Source: RUG11867 sp964553435
Lineage (GTDB): Bacteria; Bacillota_I; Bacilli_A; RF39; UBA660
Direction: 5' to 3'
DNA length: 9,987 nucleotides
Assembly: GCA_964553435.1 (NCBI GenBank)
Contig: CAZKKM010000060.1
Coordinates: 1 to 9,987, forward strand
A program made the position numbers and the translations under genes. Of this stretch, positions 1-6,253 are shown piece by piece. The notes beneath the pieces were generated by a model. It did no database searches. It worked only from the letters and a program-made list of their open reading frames with translations, and was not told where the DNA came from. How positions within the stretch are numbered: the stretch's first letter is position 1; every line of letters begins with the position of its first letter.

Positions 1-127
1 CATATTTTATTGTTTTTGTCAAAAGAAAGATAAAAGTGGTAAATTAGCAGTAAACTGCCATAGAGAACTTTTGCATAAGCCCATAAAATAAAGGGCATCA
101 TAGTTTAAATTCCAATTTTTCAATAAT
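1..127 (-). other. Left edge, no supported gene; short open frame running off the window
   Basis: This stretch lies downstream of the terminator at 128-169 and holds no gene I can support. On the minus strand a frame opens at paired ATGs (99-101 and 96-98) and stays open for 33 codons to the window edge; the peptide is hydrophobic and aromatic (begins MMPFILWAYAKV). It has no convincing ribosome binding site, so it may be chance or the edge of another element. A TTGAAA followed 15 nt later by TATGAT lies just upstream, a spacing too short for a good promoter. A GCCC/GGGC hairpin (10-nt loop) lies at about 79-96. Confidence 0.2.
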
Positions 128-169
128 AAAAAAAGAACTCGCCCATACATAGAAAGGTGTGACGAGTTC
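128..169 (-). terminator. Intrinsic terminator ending the candidate small RNA
   Basis: On the minus strand 161-169 (GAACTCGTC) pairs with 135-143 (GGCGAGTTC) in a 9-bp stem with one G-U pair and a 17-nt loop, followed by seven T (128-134). The U-tract is only on this strand, so it terminates leftward transcription from the small RNA and any xfp readthrough. Confidence 0.75.
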
Positions 170-296
170 AACAAATTGATGTATACATATGTACACATCG
201 AAGTTCGAAAAAAGCAAAGAGGCGAAAGCAGAATCGAGCATTGCTTAAAGTTATAAGGGGGTTTAGGTAATGCTAAACTTTCGATTCCTCTTTGCT
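128..296 (-). ncRNA. Candidate structured small RNA, about 170 nt, family not recognised
   Basis: A near-consensus promoter (303-331) would start transcription at about 296, exactly the first base of a long imperfect hairpin. Read on the minus strand, stem-loop 1 pairs 288-296 with 213-221 (9 bp) and 281-287 with 231-237 (7 bp), then continues 262-273 with 238-249 (12 positions, two A-C mismatches), with a 7-nt bulge at 274-280. It is followed by six U. Stem-loop 2 is 178-199 (9 bp including one G-U, AUAU loop). Stem-loop 3 is the terminator at 128-169. No coding frame of note lies inside. I do not recognise it as 6S, SRP, tmRNA or a known riboswitch. Alternatives are that stem-loop 1 is simply the xfp terminator, or that the whole is a leader for a gene beyond the left edge. 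The outer stem of loop 1 pairs equally well on the plus strand, where the inner stem has G-U instead of A-C pairs, but no plus-strand promoter or U-tract is visible. Confidence 0.5.
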
Positions 297-302
297 ATTA
301 CC

Positions 303-331
303 ATTATAAATGAAAATCAATTTCATTTCAA
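303..331 (-). promoter_or_regulatory. Near-consensus sigma-A promoter for the candidate small RNA
   Basis: On the minus strand TTGAAA (326-331) and TATAAT (303-308) are separated by exactly 17 nt. The predicted start, about seven bases below the -10, is 296, the base of the long hairpin. It lies about 60 bp downstream of the xfp stop codon, so it would serve an independent transcript rather than any gene in the window. Confidence 0.65.
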
Positions 332-389
332 CACTTGTCTCGCATTTTTACATACGAATGATTGAAAAGTTGTTAGAACATCCGATTTT

Positions 390-2750
390 CTATTTCAATT
401 TTTTCCATTTCCAATCGCGAACCTCTTCGATATCGATACCTGTTTCACCGATCGTTTTCTCATGTTTTTTCAACATCTCATTACAATACTTCTTGAGTAA
501 TGTCGCTTCTTTTGGATATTTATCCATGTATTTGAGAACATCCAAGATGAGATGAAAACGATCGATGTGATTTTGAACTCTCATATCGAAAGGAGTCGTG
601 ATCGTTCCTTCTTCGTTATAACCATGTACATGCAAATTTTGGTTGGTTCTATTGTATGTTAGTTCGTGTATCAATGACGGATAACCGTGGAAAGCGAAGA
701 TAATCGGCTTCTTCTTCGTGAACAGTGCGTCGTAATCTTTATCGTTCAAGCCATGCGGATGAGATTTGTTCGACGAAAGTCTCATCAAATCGACGACATT
801 CACCAATCTCACCTTCAATTTAGGTATGTACTCATCGATGATAAAAACAGCTGCAAGACATTCCAATGTCGGAGTATCTCCCGCACAAGCGAGTACGACA
901 TCCGGTTCCTTTCCACCATCGGTCGATGCCCAATCCCAAATTCCGACACCGGAAGCACAATGGGCTACTGCTTCTTTCATCGAAAGCCACTGAGGACGCG
1001 GATGCTTTGATGCGACGATTACGTTGATGTAATCCTTCGTCTTGAGACAATGATCGACAGTCGACAATAAAGTATTCGCATCGGGTGGAAGATACATTCT
1101 CACGATAGATGCTTTTTTTGTCACCAAATGATTCAAAAGACCGGGATCCTGGTGTGTATACCCATTATGATCTTGCTGCCAGCAATGACTCGTGAGCAAC
1201 AGATTCAACGAAGAAATGCTCTTTCGCCAAGAAAGCTCGCTCGTAACTTTCAACCATTTGGCATGTTGACTTATCATCGAATCGACAACCCTTATGAATG
1301 CTTCGTAAGAATCGAACATTCCATGCCTTCCCGTCAAAATATAACCCTCCAACATTCCTTCACAGACATGCTCAGATAGCACGGAATCGACTATCGCTCC
1401 TCGATTATTCAAAAACTCGTCGTTCGCAAACTTCACACCGTTCCATTGACGGTTCGTCACTTCGAAAAGCGGAGCCATCCTGTTCGACAAAGTCTCATCG
1501 GGTGCGAACAATCTAAAATTTGCGACCTCATCGTTCATTTTGATGACATCGCGAAGATATGTTGCCAAAACAGTCATATCTTGAGCTTCTACATTCCCAT
1601 GATTGACTTTCAAACCGTATTTCTTATAATCCGGTAAGACTAAATCTTTTAAAAGAATTCCACCGTTCGTATGAGGACTTGCGAACAATCTATGATCCTC
1701 ATCCGGTAAAATACTTTCATAAGTCGATTTTAACCGTCCATCCTCGTCGAACAACTCTTCGGCATGATAACTTTTGAGCCATGCTTCCAATATATCGATG
1801 TTTTTGCCGGTCACTCTATCGATCACGATCGGAACTTGATGAGCCCTGAACGTGCCCTCTATCTCTTTTTGTTCGACTATTTTTGGACCAGTCCACCCTT
1901 TTTTCGAAATGAATACGATCATCGGATACTCGGGTCTCTCCACGTTGACATTTTTATTAGCCATTTTCTTGATAGCCTTCAAATCCTTGACAATTTGATC
2001 CATCGTCTCGGCCATTTTTTCGTGGGCCGACTTCGTGTTTCCAACTTCGACAAAATACGGATTCCAACCGCATCCCTTCAAGAAACTTTTGAGTTCGCTG
2101 CGGGGAATACGCGACAAGATTGTCGGATTTGAAATTTTGTAACCATTCAAGTGTAAAATCGGCAACACTATACCATCCGTCTTCGGATTCAATATCTTAT
2201 TCAAATGCCAACTTGTCGCCAAAGGCCCTGTCTCAGCTTCTCCGTCGCCGACTATGCAGGCGACGATTAAATCTTTATTGTCCAAAGCCGCTCCAAAAGA
2301 GTGAGCAAGAGAATAACCGAGTTCACCTCCTTCGTTTATCGATCCCGGTGTTTCGGGGGCGACATGCGAAGATATTCCTTTGGGAAAACTAAACTGTTTA
2401 AAAAGTTTTTGCATTCCCTTCTCATCCTGAGTGATATTCGGATAATATTTCGTATATGTCCCTTCCAAATAACAATTCGATACGGCCGCATTCCCCCCAT
2501 GACCAGGCCCGACGACTAAAATCATATCGAGATTGTTCTTTTTTATTATTCGATTTAAATGTGTGATGATAAAATTTTGTCCCGGAACGGTTCCCCAATG
2601 TCCGACGACATTCACTTTGACGTCATCCAATGTCAAAGGATTTCTAAGAAGCGGATTGTCGAGCAAATAAAGTTGCCCTAAAGAAAGATAATTCGCTGCT
2701 CGAAAGTAACCATCCAACTTGTTCAATTCTACATTCGAAAGTGTTTTCAT
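390..2750 (-). CDS. xfp: Xylulose-5-phosphate/fructose-6-phosphate phosphoketolase
   Basis: Cytoplasmic thiamine-diphosphate enzyme that uses inorganic phosphate to cleave xylulose 5-phosphate (and usually fructose 6-phosphate) to acetyl phosphate plus glyceraldehyde 3-phosphate (or erythrose 4-phosphate). It is the key enzyme of the heterolactic/bifid-type route, and the acetyl phosphate can yield ATP through acetate kinase. The protein is 786 residues, normal for the family. Seen directly: HWGTVPGQNF at 51-60, GPGHGG at 81-86, the cofactor motif beginning GDGEAETGP at 168 and continuing to LNGYKI at 201-206, the conserved SEHVCEGMLEGY segment at 459-470, DSMISQHAKWL at 490-500, and the C-terminal HPHGLNDKDYDALF and FAFHGYPSLIH blocks near 664-695. 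The start is supported by GAGGG six nucleotides before the ATG. It is monocistronic with its own promoter. No key residue appears missing. Whether it prefers one or both substrates cannot be read from sequence. Confidence 0.97.
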   Translation of the reverse strand: MKTLSNVELNKLDGYFRAANYLSLGQLYLLDNPLLRNPLTLDDVKVNVVGHWGTVPGQNFIITHLNRIIKKNNLDMILVVGPGHGGNAAVSNCYLEGTYTKYYPNITQDEKGMQKLFKQFSFPKGISSHVAPETPGSINEGGELGYSLAHSFGAALDNKDLIVACIVGDGEAETGPLATSWHLNKILNPKTDGIVLPILHLNGYKISNPTILSRIPRSELKSFLKGCGWNPYFVEVGNTKSAHEKMAETMDQIVKDLKAIKKMANKNVNVERPEYPMIVFISKKGWTGPKIVEQKEIEGTFRAHQVPIVIDRVTGKNIDILEAWLKSYHAEELFDEDGRLKSTYESILPDEDHRLFASPHTNGGILLKDLVLPDYKKYGLKVNHGNVEAQDMTVLATYLRDVIKMNDEVANFRLFAPDETLSNRMAPLFEVTNRQWNGVKFANDEFLNNRGAIVDSVLSEHVCEGMLEGYILTGRHGMFDSYEAFIRVVDSMISQHAKWLKVTSELSWRKSISSLNLLLTSHCWQQDHNGYTHQDPGLLNHLVTKKASIVRMYLPPDANTLLSTVDHCLKTKDYINVIVASKHPRPQWLSMKEAVAHCASGVGIWDWASTDGGKEPDVVLACAGDTPTLECLAAVFIIDEYIPKLKVRLVNVVDLMRLSSNKSHPHGLNDKDYDALFTKKKPIIFAFHGYPSLIHELTYNRTNQNLHVHGYNEEGTITTPFDMRVQNHIDRFHLILDVLKYMDKYPKEATLLKKYCNEMLKKHEKTIGETGIDIEEVRDWKWKKLK

Positions 2751-2783
2751 ATATTCCCTCTATTCTCATATTTTCATATATCC

Positions 2784-2812
2784 ATTATAAAGTAAGTATC
2801 GAATTTATGCAA
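2784..2812 (-). promoter_or_regulatory. Promoter of xfp
   Basis: On the minus strand TATAAT (2784-2789) is preceded, with a 17-nt spacer, by TTGCAT (2807-2812). The -10 is perfect and the -35 is weak. Predicted start is near 2777, giving a short leader of about 27 nt that contains the xfp ribosome binding site. No operator or riboswitch is visible. Confidence 0.55.
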
Positions 2813-2844
2813 CAAAGACAACTTCGACATCTAAACATTTACAT

Positions 2845-2876
2845 AAACAAAGAACCACTCTTTACAAGTGATTCTT
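2845..2876 (-). terminator. Intrinsic terminator of the BspA-like gene
   Basis: One base past the TGA stop, minus-strand 2867-2876 (AAGAATCACT) pairs with 2850-2859 (AGTGGTTCTT) in a 10-bp stem with one G-U and a 7-nt loop, followed by an interrupted T-rich tail (TTTGTTT). It separates the surface-protein gene from the xfp promoter. Confidence 0.65.
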
Positions 2877-2877
2877 A

Positions 2878-5427
2878 TCAATAATTGGGAGTTATCGTCG
2901 CCTTAAAACCGTAGTAATTGTTACCGGAACCATCAGTTTTAAACGTTATGCGCAAAGTATCTCCTGGAATGGTGATAGTCTCTGTCTTTCTGGTTGTACC
3001 TCCATATTTACCATACTGTTTATTGTCTTTGTCATATAAGTATATCCAATCGTAAAATGTACTCTCTGTCTGATACTCCAATATGACTGTTAAAGATGTT
3101 GCTCCATCGAAAGTATTATTTAGATATTCTTGGTTGTCGAGACTATTCGGATATGGATTGTGTTCGGATTCGACTACTAATAAATCGATTAGAACAACGT
3201 CACTTATCGTTACATTAGTACCAGGCATCTTAAATGTGTTTCCTATCTTCAATTCTCCATTTACTTTAAATGAAGTTATGACTTTACCTTCGACAGTCGG
3301 AGTCAAAGTAATTTGTTTAAGTCGATATCCTTCATTACTGCTGAGAGTTATATCTGTCACATCACTTAAAATAATCGAATATATTGATTCCGGTTGACTT
3401 GCTTTAATGACATTAGAAGATGAAGATTTTGTTGCAATCATGTTATCCACTAAATCAGAAGCATCGGATGTATAATTGACTATTATTTGAGCTCCTGGTG
3501 CTGTAGCAGCAGACTCAAACATTTCTGCATAGTTAGTACATTTAGTTCCTATAATCGTAATAGTTGCCGTAAGGTTAGTACATCCTTCAAACATGCCATG
3601 TTTATAACCTACAGTTGAACCAAAATCAGTAACATTGCTCGTATCGAAGTTACTTAAATCCAATGTTGTAAGACTACTACAATTATAAAACATACCACTT
3701 ATATCGGTAACATTGCTCGTATCAAACCTACTTACATTCAAGGTAGTTAAACTAGTACAGTTTTGGAACATATTGCTCATGTCAGTAACCATACTTGTAT
3801 CGAAATTACTCAAATTCAATGTTGTAAGACTACTACAATCCCTAAACATATAAGACATGCTAGTTACATTACTCGTGTCGAAATTACTCAAATCCAAAGT
3901 TATGAAACTACTACAATCATAGAACATATTGCTCATGTCAGTAACCATACTTGTATCGAAATTATTGATTAATGTCGTAAGACCGCGACAACCAGAGAAC
4001 ATATGGCCCATATCGATCGTATTGCTCGTATCAAAACTGCTTAAATCCAACGTCATAAGGCTGCTACAATAACCGAACATAGTTTTCATATTAATAACTT
4101 TACTCGTATCAAAATTACTGACATCCAATGTCGTAAGGTTACTACAACTAGAGAGCATTGACTCCATTTTTGTAACTTCTCCTGTATCGAAGTTACTTAA
4201 ATCCAATATTGTAAGACTACTACAATCATCGAACATAAAACTCATATTAGTAACTTTACTCGTATCAAAGTTACTGACATTTAACGTTGTAAGGCTGCTA
4301 CAATTTGAGAACATAAAAGACATATTGTAAACCTGCCTAGTATCGAAGCCACTTACATCTAGTGTCGTTAGATTGCTACAGTAAAAGAACATGGAACTCA
4401 TATTTGTAACCTTACTCGTGTCGAAGTTACTGACATCCAATGTTGTAAGACTACTACAATTAGAGAACATACCGTCCATATTAGTAACTTTATTTGTATC
4501 AAAGCTACTTACATTTAATGTGGTTAAATTAGTACAGTTTTCGAACATATCACTCATATTAGTAACATTACCCGTGTCGAAGTTGCTTATATTTAATGTT
4601 GTAAGACTGCTACAGCCAAAGAACATACCATACATATCGGTAACATTGCTTGTATTTAAATTCTCTAATCCTTCTATACTTTCTAATGATGAAAAGTTAT
4701 AAAATAAATATCCACTGTATTTGTTGGCTATAGTCTTACCATTCGATTGAATATATGCTACATATTTTGTACTGTCTTCACTATCCGATACTAGATAGCT
4801 CATGACACTTTCGTCGCCATCTTGTGATATGTCATAGGAGTAAGTAGCATTTTCTTTAGGATTGATACTGGTTTCGAATACTACCTTTTTGATGTTTGCT
4901 TTATGAGCCCACAGTTTGCTACTTTCATTATAACTGACAGCCTTCAAAGGCGAAGAAGGCTGAGCTTCGTTTATGTTCGACTCTAATGTGTTTTGTAAGT
5001 ATCCACCTTTCAAATCGAAACGAACAGTCTCACTGCTAGCCCCGGTATTTTTAATGACGATATTGATGTTGATGATACTGTTGAGTTCACCTATTTCTCC
5101 CTGTACATTCTGCTCCATATTTCCGACATAATAAACTTTCAGATTGGGGTTATCACTTATATAGTCCAATGCATATTTCGTGTTTTGTGCATTCAGACTC
5201 TTGAGATCTAAAGTCAACTTTACAGTCTTCCCGGCCCCGACAGTTATGGAATTGTTCTGAAAGTTCGTATCCGTACTCGTAAGTTCATAGTTCAATTTGG
5301 CAATACTGATCGTCGCGGCCGAAAGAAATTTGCTTAGTGCAAAATAGGAGTACGTTCCGCCGGTGAAGAGACAGAATGCCGACAAAAAGACGGCCACGGC
5401 AAAATACCTGGCTTTCGTCCTATCCAT
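2878..5427 (-). CDS. BspA-like (DUF285) leucine-rich-repeat surface protein, probably phase-variable
   Basis: The 849-residue frame from the ATG at 5427 has, in order: a short basic n-region and one hydrophobic segment (about 8-30, ending TGGTYSYFALS, like the signal region of TasA/camelysin-type proteins); a beta-rich region (about 40-240); fifteen DUF285 repeats of about 26 residues (about 246-640, consensus LTTLDVSNFDTSKVTNM followed by MF..C); an InlB-B-like module (about 695-748, FKMPGTNVTIS); and a C-terminal CUB-like beta domain (about 755-849, ending GFKATITPNY). Proteins of this family are exported, and some mediate adhesion; the ligand here is unknown. There is no LPXTG motif or C-terminal anchor, so attachment would be by the N-terminal segment or non-covalent. 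The ATG at 5427 has no ribosome binding site. The likely true start is at 5542, in frame only if the G-run at 5504-5513 has 9 or 12 G, giving 887 residues. As read (10 G) that start is out of frame. No other start codon lies in this frame between the TGA at 5539-5541 and 5427. Confidence 0.9.
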   Translation of the reverse strand: MDRTKARYFAVAVFLSAFCLFTGGTYSYFALSKFLSAATISIAKLNYELTSTDTNFQNNSITVGAGKTVKLTLDLKSLNAQNTKYALDYISDNPNLKVYYVGNMEQNVQGEIGELNSIININIVIKNTGASSETVRFDLKGGYLQNTLESNINEAQPSSPLKAVSYNESSKLWAHKANIKKVVFETSINPKENATYSYDISQDGDESVMSYLVSDSEDSTKYVAYIQSNGKTIANKYSGYLFYNFSSLESIEGLENLNTSNVTDMYGMFFGCSSLTTLNISNFDTGNVTNMSDMFENCTNLTTLNVSSFDTNKVTNMDGMFSNCSSLTTLDVSNFDTSKVTNMSSMFFYCSNLTTLDVSGFDTRQVYNMSFMFSNCSSLTTLNVSNFDTSKVTNMSFMFDDCSSLTILDLSNFDTGEVTKMESMLSSCSNLTTLDVSNFDTSKVINMKTMFGYCSSLMTLDLSSFDTSNTIDMGHMFSGCRGLTTLINNFDTSMVTDMSNMFYDCSSFITLDLSNFDTSNVTSMSYMFRDCSSLTTLNLSNFDTSMVTDMSNMFQNCTSLTTLNVSRFDTSNVTDISGMFYNCSSLTTLDLSNFDTSNVTDFGSTVGYKHGMFEGCTNLTATITIIGTKCTNYAEMFESAATAPGAQIIVNYTSDASDLVDNMIATKSSSSNVIKASQPESIYSIILSDVTDITLSSNEGYRLKQITLTPTVEGKVITSFKVNGELKIGNTFKMPGTNVTISDVVLIDLLVVESEHNPYPNSLDNQEYLNNTFDGATSLTVILEYQTESTFYDWIYLYDKDNKQYGKYGGTTRKTETITIPGDTLRITFKTDGSGNNYYGFKATITPNY
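3508..4692 (-). repeat. DUF285 repeat array, about 15 units of 78 nt
   Basis: Fifteen tandem units encode about 26 residues each, most of the form SSLTTLDVSNFDTS followed by a V-T-N-M stretch and MF..C. One unit (LINNFDTS) lacks a residue, the penultimate is expanded to 33 (insert GSTVGYKHG) and the last is divergent. The DNA repeats are similar but not identical, with many synonymous and non-synonymous differences, so the array is old rather than freshly amplified. Similar units could still recombine and change array length. Confidence 0.9.
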
Positions 5428-5542
5428 ATATTTGAGTTTTCTTATCGATTTCTTAATCGAAGTCGATATCTTTTGTAAATGACTTTTAGAAGAGTCTAAA
5501 TGACCCCCCCCCCGAACTTGCGTTCGAGCACCGTATTTTCAT
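5428..5542 (-). other. Cryptic 5' coding segment of the BspA-like gene, with the likely true start at 5542
   Basis: ATG at 5540-5542 is preceded by TTGGAG, nine bases from the start codon, the only good ribosome binding site upstream of the surface-protein gene. Read with the ten G present it encodes MKIRCSNASSGGG and stops at a TAA at 5486-5488 after 18 codons. Removing one G (or adding two) opens the frame through SKSHLQKISTSIKKSIRKLK into the Met at 5427. This adds 38 residues, the last part strongly basic, as expected just before an exported protein's hydrophobic segment. The positive-inside run and unbroken frame argue that this was coding, not leader. Confidence 0.7.
5504..5513 (-). repeat. 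Homopolymeric tract of ten G (C on the plus strand)
   Basis: Ten consecutive C on the plus strand, G on the coding strand, lie 27 codons upstream of the ATG at 5427 and inside the frame opened at 5542. Runs of this length mutate by slipped-strand mispairing and are a classic contingency-locus switch. I noticed no other G or C run of comparable length in the window. Because the flanking starts are 115 nt apart, 9 or 12 G is ON and 10 or 11 G is OFF. Confidence 0.9.
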
Positions 5543-5592
5543 AAAACTTTTCTCCAATCTTTGTGACTTTACTATGCCTTAGTCTACATAAA

Positions 5593-5621
5593 AGTATACA
5601 ATAAAATCTTGATAATCTCAA
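5593..5621 (-). promoter_or_regulatory. Promoter of the BspA-like gene
   Basis: On the minus strand TTGAGA (5616-5621) and TATACT (5593-5598) have an exact 17-nt spacer. Predicted start is near 5586, about 44 nt above the ATG at 5542, which fits that ATG as the first start codon. The inverted repeat CTTGA-N5-TCAAG (5608-5622) covers the -35 and could be an operator half-site pair or a weak hairpin. No clear terminator separates it from the upstream YHGS gene. Confidence 0.65.
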
Positions 5622-5655
5622 GGACATAATCCAGAAAACAGATACCCTTCGCTCT

Positions 5656-6228
5656 CTATATTTTCTTTTGCTCTACGGCCATTCTTTCTTCAACTTCTCT
5701 TTTGAATTCAGGGTAAACTTCTAGCATATCGCTTAATGCTCCTTTTAATCCAGATTTCTCAAACCCAATGTATTTGTCGATCAAATCCGAATTGTCTAAA
5801 GGCACCGCTTCAGGTCTATCGGGATAACGATACACCGTGACATTTCCTTTCTTTTCTTCTTCCTCGATTGCTTCCATGACATTCGGTATGTGCACCACAC
5901 ACAAGGGCTCTAAATTCTCTTTGAAAGAGATGACCTCTTGTGACCAAAGATAATCGTAATGTTCAAAACTCTTGCCATCTAATTCGTAAAGAAACCCTTC
6001 CTTGTCATAAAGAGCTTTCAAGATTCCGGGCCTTCTCTCCACCAATTCGAGTTGCCCATCGCGAGTAGAAATAACCGTATCCAAGTCACCTCTTCCTTTA
6101 CCCATGAAAAGAAGTGCGACAGCCTTATTATCGGTCGCATATATACACAACTTCTGATGAGTGCTTCGTCTTGCTTTCAACTCTTTTATATCGCCACGTG
6201 GGCTTCCATGATAAACTATTCCTTCCAT
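5656..6228 (-). CDS. Conserved YHGS-motif protein, possible ADP-ribosyltransferase-like fold
   Basis: A 190-residue soluble protein with no signal or membrane segment. I recognise it as a widespread hypothetical family of low-GC bacteria but know no experimental function. Seen: VYHGSP at 5-10, LCIYATDNKAVALLF at 27-41, an acidic-aromatic stretch LYELDGKSFEHYDYLW (about 101-116), PLDNSDLIDKYIGFEK (about 143-158) and a charged tail ending QKKI. The order of His in YHG(S/T) and Tyr in YATD matches the first two positions of the His-Tyr-Glu type ADP-ribosyltransferase fold (as in KptA or PARP-like enzymes); that is inference, and the third residue is not assigned. An ATG also exists at 6234, but AGGA is only 2 nt from it and 8 nt from the ATG at 6228, so the latter is preferred. 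It starts about 25 nt after the dikinase-like gene stops, so the two are probably co-transcribed. Confidence 0.85.
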   Translation of the reverse strand: MEGIVYHGSPRGDIKELKARRSTHQKLCIYATDNKAVALLFMGKGRGDLDTVISTRDGQLELVERRPGILKALYDKEGFLYELDGKSFEHYDYLWSQEVISFKENLEPLCVVHIPNVMEAIEEEEKKGNVTVYRYPDRPEAVPLDNSDLIDKYIGFEKSGLKGALSDMLEVYPEFKREVEERMAVEQKKI

Positions 6229-6253
6229 TCTCATTTTCCTTTCAAAATAAACT

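Noticed and set aside
1..101. Hydrophobic minus-strand open frame at the left edge
   Set aside because: Only 33 codons before the edge, no ribosome binding site, and no motif I can name with confidence.
128..296. T-box, tracrRNA or metabolite riboswitch for the structured region
   Set aside because: No T-box consensus, no CRISPR repeats or cas genes, and no recognised aptamer core; a leader role for a gene beyond the edge cannot be excluded.
1764..2132. Open frames on the plus strand opposite xfp
   Set aside because: They mirror a strongly conserved phosphoketolase, have no ribosome binding sites or recognisable motifs, and arise from its codon pattern.
3508..4692. Regular 78-nt periodicity that could suggest a CRISPR array or satellite
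   Set aside because: Units are in frame, translate to DUF285 repeats, and have no unique spacers between identical repeats.
6229..6234. ATG at 6234 as start of the YHGS gene
   Set aside because: AGGA would be only 2 nt away; the ATG two codons later has 8-nt spacing. The difference is two residues and not decisive.
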